Assembly: GCA_947176785.1 (NCBI GenBank)
Contig: CAMWSA010000089.1
Coordinates: 1-11,275 of the forward strand
Origin: an uncultured Lachnospiraceae bacterium
Lineage (GTDB): Bacteria > Bacillota > Clostridia > Lachnospirales > Lachnospiraceae
DNA: 11,275 nt
Direction: 5' to 3'
Positions 1 through 5,768 of the stretch are shown here, piece by piece. A model generated the notes under the pieces. That model worked only from the letters and a program-made list of their open reading frames with translations. It ran no database searches and was not told the DNA's origin. Made by a program: the position numbers and the translations under genes. Each line of letters opens with the position of its first letter. Position 1 is the first letter of the stretch.

Positions 1-57
1 AGTCCCAACGGGACTTCCTTAAAAATCAGATGTTGATTGGCTGTGAATAGTAACGCA

Positions 58-91
58 ATCCTTGGAGGAAAAAGCCTCCAAGGATTTTTTT
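58..91 (+). terminator. Rho-independent terminator (plus strand)
   Basis: A perfect 11-bp stem (58-68 with 75-85, CCTCCAAGGAT on the right arm) closes a 6-nt loop and is followed by seven T residues at 85-91. This is the classic intrinsic terminator layout for plus-strand transcription, so a plus-strand gene must end at or left of the window start. Three plus-strand reading frames close by position 50, so the upstream gene's frame cannot be chosen. On the minus strand the hairpin has no U-tract after it, so it is at best a weak stop for the convergent kinase gene, which ends at 98. A second small hairpin, AGTCCC-AAC-GGGACT, sits at 1-15. Confidence 0.8.
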
Positions 92-97
92 ACCAAA

Positions 98-763
98 TCA
101 GTCTTGTCTTGGCACATTCTGCTGAAAATTTTTTATCTCCCTATAAAGCTTTTCCCAGTCCACCCTGGAAAAATCCGTGGTATCCACAGTGATCACCGGG
201 CCGCCTGCACAAAAGCTGTCCATCTCTCTGGCCTGAATTCCGGCGATATACTGTTCCAATGTGATTGCCGGGCTCTGTACTGCCCCTTCCGTCTTGGAAT
301 AGCGACTATTGGTCACATGGCCCGGATGTCTTAGCGGACTGCTCTCCCGCTGCACGAAGCGTTCATAGATGCGGGCATAATCCCCGGTCAGACGCAGGGT
401 CAACGCCCGATATCCATAGCCCTCCAGCATCCGTAGGAGCCCTGGCCTGGAGCTTGCCTCGAAATTATTCTCCAGGATAAAGGGCCTGCGGCACCGCATC
501 ATCTGCTCCGCCAGATAATACAGGATACCTGTGCTGGCTGTGCCCAGCTTTACCTTCTCTTCCCTGGACGTAAATCCGACAGTGTCAAAAAGCTCCTCCT
601 TGATGCGATCCTTGGAAAACCATGGCAGGCCCAGATCCGCAGAAAGCCTCTCCGCCAGCACACTCTTGCCCGAGGCCGGAATCCCCGTCACCAGGATCAC
701 GTACCCCTCCTGGCTCCGACACCCCTTTGACTGCTCCATGCCTAAAGTCAGTTCTTCACACAT
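98..763 (-). CDS. P-loop kinase / AAA_33-type ATP-binding protein
   Basis: Predicted 221-aa soluble NTP-binding protein of the zeta-toxin/AAA_33 kinase-like group. Residues 21-34 form strand plus Walker A loop (GIPASGKS, 27-34). A KDRIKEELFD segment (51-60) matches the conserved region after the P-loop in this family. A hydrophobic strand ending in ENNF (95-102) occupies the Walker B-like position. Arginines at 135 and 139 and RHPGH (145-149) resemble the family's lid region. Substrate unknown; members phosphorylate small molecules or nucleic-acid ends, but nothing here shows which. Start: two ATGs (766 and 763) follow GGAGGG at 769-774; the second has better spacing and overlaps the upstream gene's stop by 8 nt (ATGTGTGA), suggesting translational coupling. 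No antitoxin-like partner is adjacent, so a toxin role is not supported. Confidence 0.8.
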   Translation of the reverse strand: MCEELTLGMEQSKGCRSQEGYVILVTGIPASGKSVLAERLSADLGLPWFSKDRIKEELFDTVGFTSREEKVKLGTASTGILYYLAEQMMRCRRPFILENNFEASSRPGLLRMLEGYGYRALTLRLTGDYARIYERFVQRESSPLRHPGHVTNSRYSKTEGAVQSPAITLEQYIAGIQAREMDSFCAGGPVITVDTTDFSRVDWEKLYREIKNFQQNVPRQD

Positions 764-1430
764 CATAGCCCTCCAATTTCCCCAGCACAGCCTCCACACA
801 GTCCTCCACAAACTGCTGTGCCGAAGCCTCGGTCAAATAGGTATATTCACGCTCAATGCCCTCCCGGCCTCCCCGGTAAAAGCCGATGATATATTCCCGT
901 CGGTTCTCAAAGGCATCCTCCGCAAAAATATCCATGTAGCGGTTGATAAAGCCCACTGCATTCTCATAGATTTGGAAGGCCCTGAAGTCCGGGTGTTTCT
1001 TCAGGTACAAAAAGTCCAGATCGTACCAGTCCTTTTTCAGCGTCCACAGCAGCTTATGAGAATCCGCCGCATGGGCACCGGGATATCTGGCAATGCTGGG
1101 ATTGTATATGCGGGCAATCCACTCCAGATCTGTCAGCAGATGGGTTAAGTACCCCAGGTAAAAAGAGTATTGTTCCCTGCTGTATTCCGCCCTTTTTTCC
1201 GCCGTAAAATATTCCCCCAGATAGCTCTCCACATCTATTTTGACCATCCCGTCCTCCAGGTATGACTTAAAGTGGGACACCTCCGTGGATGGCTCATAGG
1301 CCGTCCAGTCTGCGTTGGGCAAGCCACTGTCCGGGGCGATATTCCCCACTATGAACTCTGTCTCCGTAATTCCCTCAAAGCGGCCCAGCAGCCTGTCAGC
1401 CACCCGAAGATGTACCATCCATGAAGCCAT
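756..1430 (-). CDS. Zinc-dependent phospholipase C-like protein
   Basis: Predicted 224-aa protein of the zinc-dependent phospholipase C / S1-P1 nuclease-like fold (PF00882-type), common in Clostridia as a small cytoplasmic variant. Visible candidate metal ligands: His7 (WMVH), Asp34 (GNIAPDSG, 29-36), His53 (VSHF), His97 and Asp101 (YLTHLLTDLEW, 94-104). The central helix FYLGYLTHLLTD is the most family-like stretch. No signal peptide or membrane helix is seen, so it is probably intracellular, unlike secreted clostridial alpha-toxins; its substrate is unknown. Start: ATG at 1430 is preceded by AAAGGAGG with good spacing; an upstream in-frame ATG at 1457 lacks such a site. It overlaps the downstream kinase gene by 8 nt and lies 79 nt after the HD gene, so the three are probably one transcription unit. 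Its leader carries an exact 19-nt copy of a sequence also found before the GGDEF gene. Confidence 0.75.
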   Translation of the reverse strand: MASWMVHLRVADRLLGRFEGITETEFIVGNIAPDSGLPNADWTAYEPSTEVSHFKSYLEDGMVKIDVESYLGEYFTAEKRAEYSREQYSFYLGYLTHLLTDLEWIARIYNPSIARYPGAHAADSHKLLWTLKKDWYDLDFLYLKKHPDFRAFQIYENAVGFINRYMDIFAEDAFENRREYIIGFYRGGREGIEREYTYLTEASAQQFVEDCVEAVLGKLEGYDV

Positions 1431-1460
1431 GTCTCTTTTCCTCCTTTGCTTTATCATATA

Positions 1461-1479
1461 CTCTCGGAATCTCTAAGCC
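1461..1479 (-). repeat. 19-nt leader repeat (solo copy of element end)
   Basis: On the minus strand this reads GGCTTAGAGATTCCGAGAG. The identical 19-mer occurs at 7727-7745 in the leader of the GGDEF gene. Here it ends 30 nt before the phospholipase-like start codon; there the gap is 29 nt. At 7722-7851 the sequence is part of a longer MITE-like unit. Here neither the second hairpin arm nor the far end is present, so this is either a solo remnant or a separately conserved leader motif. Confidence 0.7.
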
Positions 1480-1509
1480 AGCTCGTCAGTATTGTATAAT
1501 CCTGCTGTG

Positions 1510-2079
1510 TCAACGCCCCACGACTTTATAGATATCCTGCTGCATCTTCTCCTCAAAATGTGCTTTCAACTCCAGATTCTTGTCCCACTTGTCCTGAGGG
1601 TAAGCGCCATAGCGCCGCTTTACGTCGGCCATGCGCTCCTCCATGTCCACCACCTCGGTTCCTGCCAGGCTGTCGCAGACCTGGATCAGCAGGTCATACT
1701 CGTCATATACCATTTCCCCCAGCAGACTGCGAAGCTCCTGCTGCTGCTCTACTGTGATGTCCCATTTTCCTATGTAGTCCTCCAGCCTCTGGATGCTGAA
1801 GGAATGACTTAAGCATATCCGGGCCGCCTCGTCATAGCCAAGCCGGGTCATATAATGATACCCGTCATAAATATGCCCCATATGCTTGACGCCGAATTTG
1901 CGGCCAATGTCATGGAGCAGCCCCAACACATAGGCTTTTTCCGAATCCATATCCCCGCAGGCGGCGGCAATCCGCTCCGCACACAGGGCCACCGCCCGGC
2001 TGTGGTCCGCCCACTGTCCCGGATTACATGCCTCCCCGTCTCTGAGTAACTCCTCCGCCTCTTCTCTTATAGGTATCAT
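1510..2079 (-). CDS. HD-domain phosphohydrolase
   Basis: Predicted 189-aa HD superfamily metal-dependent phosphohydrolase. The signature is clear: His26 (WADHS, 23-27), the His56-Asp57 pair in GLLHDIGR (53-60), His92 (LSHSF) and Asp136 (QVCDSLAG). Together these fit the H...HD...H...D metal-binding pattern. No membrane segment or attached sensor domain is seen. Small stand-alone HD proteins act on nucleotides, cyclic nucleotides or RNA ends; the exact substrate cannot be read from sequence. Start: ATG at 2079 follows AGGAGG with an 8-nt spacer. It is the first gene of a probable operon with the phospholipase-like and P-loop kinase genes (79-nt gap, then an 8-nt overlap). No convincing promoter was found in the palindrome-rich sequence upstream. 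Confidence 0.85.
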   Translation of the reverse strand: MIPIREEAEELLRDGEACNPGQWADHSRAVALCAERIAAACGDMDSEKAYVLGLLHDIGRKFGVKHMGHIYDGYHYMTRLGYDEAARICLSHSFSIQRLEDYIGKWDITVEQQQELRSLLGEMVYDEYDLLIQVCDSLAGTEVVDMEERMADVKRRYGAYPQDKWDKNLELKAHFEEKMQQDIYKVVGR

Positions 2080-2148
2080 CTTCCCACCCTCCTGTTGATA
2101 AACTTATTAGGCGATTGCGAAACTTCCTTTCAGGCTACAGGGATTGGG

Positions 2149-2233
2149 CAATATATACAGAATAAGGGCGACTTGCCACTGCGTCGGAGCCCGTTTTTGT
2201 ATATATTGACCGTGTTAGATCTTTTTCTAACAC
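2149..2233. repeat. Nested inverted repeats in intergenic region
   Basis: The 2080-2436 gap between the HD and MerR genes has no convincing gene. It holds a perfect 11-bp inverted repeat (CAATATATACA at 2149-2159, TGTATATATTG at 2198-2208) with an inner GGGC/GCCC pair (2166-2169, 2189-2192). Next comes a separate 8-bp hairpin (GTGTTAGA 2212-2219, TCTAACAC 2226-2233) and then a 6-bp one (TTGCGG 2246-2251, CCGCAA 2260-2265). The dyads could be a decayed small mobile element, a structured leader of the HD operon, or terminator-like debris. Copy C of the REP-like repeat occupies the end of the same gap. Confidence 0.5.
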
Positions 2234-2299
2234 AAGTTCCGTCACTTGCGGTAAGTGTTCCGCAATTACCTAGATAGACTTATGCGTGCCGGAATTTCC

Positions 2300-2375
2300 C
2301 TATTCCCGCACCCCTCATGCCGCATAATCAGGCAGTATGTGACGTGCAGGAAAGAAAATATAACCGCTCGTGAAT
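2300..2375 (-). repeat. REP-like 3'-UTR hairpin repeat, copy C
   Basis: On the minus strand this copy begins about 60 nt after the MerR-methyltransferase stop codon. It has the shared head (ATTCACGAGCGGTTATATTT, starting at 2375), then an imperfect 19-bp stem (2305-2323 with 2332-2350) closing an 8-nt loop. It aligns along its whole length with copies at 5601-5677 and 11043-11118. Most of the stem is kept through G-U pairs or changes on both sides. Confidence 0.75.
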
Positions 2376-2436
2376 AAAACATGAATTATTCCCAAATCTT
2401 CGTCCCGCCAGTTCCTTCAGCCCGTTGCAGCCTGCC

Positions 2437-3600
2437 CTATCCCTCGCAGAAATAGCAGTAACCCTCCGTGCCGATCTCCGGTATCGCCCTCTGTCGTGCC
2501 AATTCCTGCAAATACTTTCGCACCTCTGACTCCCGGGGCCTGATCCGGGCTTCCAACTCTCCATCCAGATTGCACAGATACCGCAACAATTCCTCTGACT
2601 GTTCAATACGCAGGCCGTTTTGAAAACTTTTCCGGGACATGCTGCCAAACCACTCGGCAAAAAGCCCCTCCATCTGCTCCACAAAGCCCTGCCTGCGCTC
2701 CTCATAGGCTTCCAGCACTTTTCTGTGCAGCACCGGCTCCAGCAGACGGTTCACATCTCTGACGGATACCTGTGAGGTAAAGGTGGATACCAGCCTGCCC
2801 TTCTCTGCCAGCCCACGGCGCAGCTTTCCCAGCAGCCTCTCCCTCTCACGTATATAACTCCAGAGATGCCCTGCCAGGATCAGGTCATACCCTGCCGCCG
2901 GGCATTCCCATTCCTCCGCGTCCTCACACAGAAAGGAGAATGCCACTCCCTCTGCCAACTCCCTCCGACGCTCCAGATAAATTCCATGTAAAAACTGCAG
3001 CCCATCCTTCTCCTTGTCCAGCAAAGTGATCTGACAGCCTTCAGGAATCTCGCGCCAGCTGCCATGCCAGACATTCCCATGACCACAGCCCACATCCAGT
3101 ATCTGCATCCCCGGCCCCAAGGGCAGCTGCTTAAACAGCCACTCGTGCCACCTCTGCCCGCTGGTTCCATAGCGCTCATACAGACTGTATCGGAAATTGG
3201 CCTGCTGGTTCCTGGTCAAAAGCTGCATGATCTCCGCAAAGCGGGATACAGGCAGCCGCCCGCCCCGGCAGTGCCGCTGTGCCTGATCAATCACTTTCAG
3301 GATGCGGTCTAAGCGGCTGCGCTCCTCCAAAACCAACTCCCTCTGACGTGCCAACAATTCAGCTGCCGGCAGCTTCTCTCCCTGGGACAGGGCCTGCTGG
3401 ATCTCCTCCAGGGACAGTCCTACATATTTCAGCATCAGGATCTCCTGGAGCCGCAAAATGGCGCTGTCGTCATACAGACGATACCCTTCGGCAGACCGCT
3501 CCCTGGGATGCAGTATCCCTTTTTCTTCATAAAACCGGATTGTCCGGGCGGATACTCCCGCCCACCGGGCCAACTCCCCCGCCGTATACTGTTTTTCCAT
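2437..3600 (-). CDS. MerR-type regulator fused to SAM-dependent methyltransferase
   Basis: Predicted 387-aa two-domain protein. Residues 1-70 are a MerR winged-helix DNA-binding domain (YTAGELARWAGVSARTIRFY at 5-24, then EEKGIL and the EGYRLYDD wing). Residues 80-112 form the usual dimerisation helix. Residues 140-290 are a class I methyltransferase: glycine-rich motif I ILDVGCGHGNVW (167-178), an acidic residue after the next strand (LLDKEKDG, 193-200), and YDLILAGHLW (238-247) as the motif IV region. The effector position of MerR is thus taken by an SAM-binding module, suggesting regulation coupled to SAM or to the methyltransferase substrate; this is inference. Start ATG at 3600 follows GGGGGTGG. 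The gene has its own MerR-type promoter (3622-3652), so autoregulation is likely. The esterase gene is directly upstream on the same strand and may be co-expressed. Confidence 0.85.
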   Translation of the reverse strand: MEKQYTAGELARWAGVSARTIRFYEEKGILHPRERSAEGYRLYDDSAILRLQEILMLKYVGLSLEEIQQALSQGEKLPAAELLARQRELVLEERSRLDRILKVIDQAQRHCRGGRLPVSRFAEIMQLLTRNQQANFRYSLYERYGTSGQRWHEWLFKQLPLGPGMQILDVGCGHGNVWHGSWREIPEGCQITLLDKEKDGLQFLHGIYLERRRELAEGVAFSFLCEDAEEWECPAAGYDLILAGHLWSYIRERERLLGKLRRGLAEKGRLVSTFTSQVSVRDVNRLLEPVLHRKVLEAYEERRQGFVEQMEGLFAEWFGSMSRKSFQNGLRIEQSEELLRYLCNLDGELEARIRPRESEVRKYLQELARQRAIPEIGTEGYCYFCEG

Positions 3601-3621
3601 CAGACCACCCCCTGCGTCTAC

Positions 3622-3652
3622 AGTATAGGGGTTTACGTTACGTCAATGTCAA
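3622..3652 (-). promoter_or_regulatory. MerR-type promoter with 19-bp spacer and operator dyad
   Basis: On the minus strand a perfect -35 box TTGACA (3652-3647) and a -10 box TATACT (3627-3622) are separated by 19 bp rather than 17. Inside the spacer is a 15-bp pseudo-palindrome, TTGACGTAACGTAAA (3646-3632), symmetric at 12 of 15 positions. An overlong spacer with a central dyad is the hallmark of promoters that MerR-family proteins activate by untwisting DNA. It lies about 20 nt before the start codon of the MerR fusion gene, which is therefore the obvious binding protein. Confidence 0.85.
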
Positions 3653-3679
3653 GCTTTTTTTGCTCTCTGTTCTTATTGC

Positions 3680-4483
3680 TCAACGGTCTTGCACATGGCC
3701 GCTGCTGATCCCCAAGGATTCTTTTTCCAACGGCAGCCACTCCAGAGCCTCATGAATCTGGCTGTTCCAAAAATCCCAGTCATGCCCCCCTTCCGCTTCC
3801 ACATAGGTCAGATTGGCGTCCTGCCGTTCAAAAAATTCTTTTAACGCCCTGTTAGCCCCAAGCAGAGAATCCTCCCTGCCACAGGACATATAGATTTTGG
3901 GCACACAGTTTTGGGCCCTGGCATTCTCAAAGGCAATTTTGGGGTTCAGATCCGTCTTTTCCGCATCCTTTATCTCTCTGAAACAAGCCAACGCGTCAAA
4001 AAGCCCCCCGTCATTCACGTCGAAGACATGGACGGCACTGGACAGAGCGATAATATGGCTGAAGGTGTCACAGTATTTCAGCCCGTTGCGGAGCGCACCG
4101 TAGCCGCCCATGGACAGTCCGCCGATAAATGTGTCTTCCCGCCTGTCTGACAGAGGAAAAGCCCTTCTCATCATGGCGGGCAGTTCCCGGCCCACAAAAG
4201 TGCCAAACGCGTTGTTTGGAAGTCCATGATCAAAATAGAATGAATTTTCGCCGCTGGGCATAACCACCGCCAGATTTCTGGCCTCCGCCCACCTCTGGAT
4301 GCAAGTGCCGGAAATCCAGTCCATATTGCTGCCCAAAAATCCGTGAAGCAGATACAACGTTTTGAAATCTGTCCCCTCCCCGCTGCTGCCTGCTGCATCC
4401 ATCTTATCAACGGGAAGGATTACCTGAACCTCCACCGTGCGCAGCAATGCCTTTGAAAGGTATGTCATTTGAATCAGTGCCAT
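3680..4483 (-). CDS. Alpha/beta-hydrolase esterase (esterase D / PF00756 type)
   Basis: Predicted 267-aa serine esterase resembling the small cytoplasmic tributyrin-esterase-like proteins of Firmicutes. The oxyanion region is YLLHGFLGS (44-52). The nucleophile elbow is GGLSMGGYGA (121-130), with Ser124. The likely acid is Asp205 in CGREDSLL, and the base is His234 in EGGHDWDFW. All three catalytic residues are therefore present. No signal peptide is visible. The usual substrates of this family are short-chain acyl or aromatic esters, or S-formylglutathione; the actual one is not readable. Start ATG at 4483 has AGGAGG 9 nt upstream. The gene ends only about 28 nt before the -35 box of the MerR fusion gene, so read-through into that gene is possible. 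An MDR- or metabolite-response pairing with the MerR gene is inference from adjacency only. Confidence 0.85.
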   Translation of the reverse strand: MALIQMTYLSKALLRTVEVQVILPVDKMDAAGSSGEGTDFKTLYLLHGFLGSNMDWISGTCIQRWAEARNLAVVMPSGENSFYFDHGLPNNAFGTFVGRELPAMMRRAFPLSDRREDTFIGGLSMGGYGALRNGLKYCDTFSHIIALSSAVHVFDVNDGGLFDALACFREIKDAEKTDLNPKIAFENARAQNCVPKIYMSCGREDSLLGANRALKEFFERQDANLTYVEAEGGHDWDFWNSQIHEALEWLPLEKESLGISSGHVQDR

Positions 4484-4523
4484 GTCACATTTCCTCCTGC
4501 TACAATATATTTTAACTAAAATA

Positions 4524-4540
4524 CCTGACAGCCAGTCAGG
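4524..4540. promoter_or_regulatory. Short inverted repeat upstream of esterase gene
   Basis: CCTGAC (4524-4529) and GTCAGG (4535-4540) form a perfect 6-bp dyad with a 5-nt centre, 41 nt before the esterase start codon. It sits in an AT-rich stretch that also contains TTTTA-AC-TAAAA (4510-4521). Position and symmetry suit an operator, but no clear -35/-10 pair could be fixed around it. Confidence 0.35.
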
Positions 4541-4638
4541 GCTTATGTCGGTTTTTCAAATTTTTCCCGTTACCGTTTTCTATATAAGCTTAGCAGATAA
4601 ATACGAAAAAAACTACCATTTTAAAGCTTTCCCTTTGA

Positions 4639-4695
4639 TCATCCTGACAAAAAACTATTGATTTTATCTCCAAACTGCTCTACAATAGTATTCAT
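4639..4695 (-). pseudogene. Truncated 18-codon ORF with ribosome binding site
   Basis: On the minus strand an ATG at 4695, preceded by AAAGGATGATCCT, opens a frame reading MNTIVEQFGDKINSFLSG, then stops. The peptide resembles, from memory, the N-terminus of a family of element-borne proteins that continue with a GFDRMI...KG motif. Just after the stop another frame would read MIKG. This suggests a small deletion in the start of a lost gene. No further coding sequence of such a gene follows. The call is an inference and could be chance. Confidence 0.3.
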
Positions 4696-4699
4696 AGGA

Positions 4700-5093
4700 T
4701 CATCCTTTCGTATGAATGCTTGCAGGGAATTTAGTTCCCGATGGATTGGTACACAGATACCGTATAAGTGCATTATAGCACAGTGCATCAGCGAATAGGA
4801 TGATTCTTTTGCCTTTAATGCTTGACTTCCGCCGATGGCTGTAACTTCTGGGACTTGCTATGCAAGTCCAGTTCACAACAAAGGCGGCTACGCAAAAAAC
4901 TCTAAGTCTCATACTCGAAAAATACTGAAAATACGTTTTCATCCGGATTTGAGCCGCAGCACATGCCCAAAATACGGGCATTCTCCTCACCGATTTGAGA
5001 TTCCGCAGAGCAGAATCATGGCGGTTAGGATGATACAATCCGTATTGGCAGACAGCAAGACTTATAATCCGCAGCAGAAAAGAGGGAAAAACC
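4700..5093. other. Non-coding gap with small hairpins
   Basis: No gene is supported between the truncated ORF and the YbaK start. Frames are open on both strands here but lack ribosome binding sites and recognisable domains. Visible structure: an 8-bp hairpin GGACTTGC-TAT-GCAAGTCC (4851-4869) and a 5-bp hairpin TGCCC/GGGCA (4964-4980). A TATAAT box at 5063-5068 lies 25 nt before the YbaK start but has no matching -35 at normal spacing (TTGGCA is only 12 nt away). The stretch may be decayed mobile DNA. Confidence 0.4.
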
Positions 5094-5579
5094 GTGTCCA
5101 AATTAAAAGAAACCAAGACCAATGCCATGCGTATTCTGGAATCCATGAAGATTCCCTATACCCAATACACTTATGAGTGCGATGAATTCATTGACGCGTT
5201 ACAGATTGCCGACCAGCTTGGGCTGCCCTATGAAAAGGTGTACAAGACCCTGGTGACCAGGGGGGCTCACAACTATTTTGTGTTTGTGATTCCCATCCAC
5301 CGGGAACTGGACCTGAAGGCTGCGGCCCGCAGCGTGGGTGAAAAGAGCGTGGAAATGATTCATGTGAAGGAAATCAATTCCGTCACCGGCTATATCCGGG
5401 GCGGCTGCACCGCCATCGGTATGAAAAAGCAATATGTGACCCGGGTAGATGTCTCCGCCCAGGGCCAGGCCACCGTCATTGTCAGCGGGGGCCGTATAGG
5501 CTCGCAGATCGAACTGGCTCCAGATCATCTGCTCTCCGCCTCCGGGGCTGCATATGCGGACATCGTCAGACATGACTGA
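5094..5579 (+). CDS. ybaK: Cys-tRNA(Pro)/Cys-tRNA(Cys) deacylase, YbaK/EbsC family
   Basis: Predicted 161-aa trans-editing enzyme that hydrolyses Cys mischarged on tRNA(Pro), protecting proline codons from misreading; it acts in the cytoplasm after prolyl-tRNA synthetase. The protein is full length for the family: KTNAMRIL (8-15), the SIPYT-like YECDEFIDALQIA segment (27-39), EKVYKTLV with the conserved Lys51 expected at the active site, YFVFVIP (61-67), VGEKSVEMIHVKEI (81-94), and the glycine-rich IRGGCTAIGMKKQY (101-114). Start: GTG at 5094 follows AGAGGG at good spacing, and the resulting N-terminus matches family members; internal ATG at 5127 would cut off conserved residues. It stands alone on the plus strand, converges on the GGDEF gene, and is followed 21 nt after its stop by REP-like repeat copy A. 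Confidence 0.92.
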   Translation: MSKLKETKTNAMRILESMKIPYTQYTYECDEFIDALQIADQLGLPYEKVYKTLVTRGAHNYFVFVIPIHRELDLKAAARSVGEKSVEMIHVKEINSVTGYIRGGCTAIGMKKQYVTRVDVSAQGQATVIVSGGRIGSQIELAPDHLLSASGAAYADIVRHD

Positions 5580-5600
5580 CATCACTGCCGTCCCCGGTAC

Positions 5601-5677
5601 ACTCACTGCCGGTTAGATTTTCCTTCCTGCACGGCACATGTTGCCCGATTTGGCAGGATTTGCCATGCAGAGATTGG
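5601..5677 (+). repeat. REP-like 3'-UTR hairpin repeat, copy A
   Basis: Begins 21 nt after the YbaK stop codon, in the same orientation. Head GGTTAGATTTTCCTTCCTGC (5611-5630) is identical over 20 nt to the copy at 11053-11072. An imperfect 20-bp stem follows (5626-5645 with 5652-5671), closing a 6-nt loop, with mismatches at stem positions 1, 7, 12 and 15. There is no U-tract after the stem, so it is not a standard terminator. Confidence 0.8.
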
Positions 5678-5699
5678 AAAAGTCCAGCAGTCTTAGGGT

Positions 5700-5745
5700 A
5701 AAAAGGATTTTCTCCATCCTGATTTGAACGCCCGCTGAAGCGGGC
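5700..5745 (-). terminator. Probable terminator of the GGDEF gene
   Basis: Reading the minus strand past the GGDEF stop (5769), a strong GC hairpin GCCCGC-TTCA-GCGGGC (5745-5730) comes first, without a U-tract. A weak hairpin AGGAT...ATCCT (5720-5704) follows and runs directly into TTTTT (5704-5700). Either or both could end transcription; the second has the correct order of stem then U-run but only five base pairs. Confidence 0.5.
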
Positions 5746-5768
5746 AGATGGAAGTTGGTATAATTCAC

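Noticed and set aside
98..763. Zeta-type toxin of a toxin-antitoxin pair
   Set aside because: The P-loop kinase resembles the broad AAA_33 group, and its neighbours are an HD hydrolase and a phospholipase-like enzyme, not an epsilon-type antitoxin.
2095..2277. 60-codon plus-strand ORF in the palindrome-rich gap
   Set aside because: TTG start without a ribosome binding site, and it spans three inverted repeats, so the sequence is better explained by structure than by coding.
4700..5176. Open frames on both strands (148 codons minus, 113 codons plus) across the YbaK upstream gap
   Set aside because: They overlap each other and the YbaK start, lack good ribosome binding sites and show no recognisable domain; odd composition suggests non-coding or repeat DNA.
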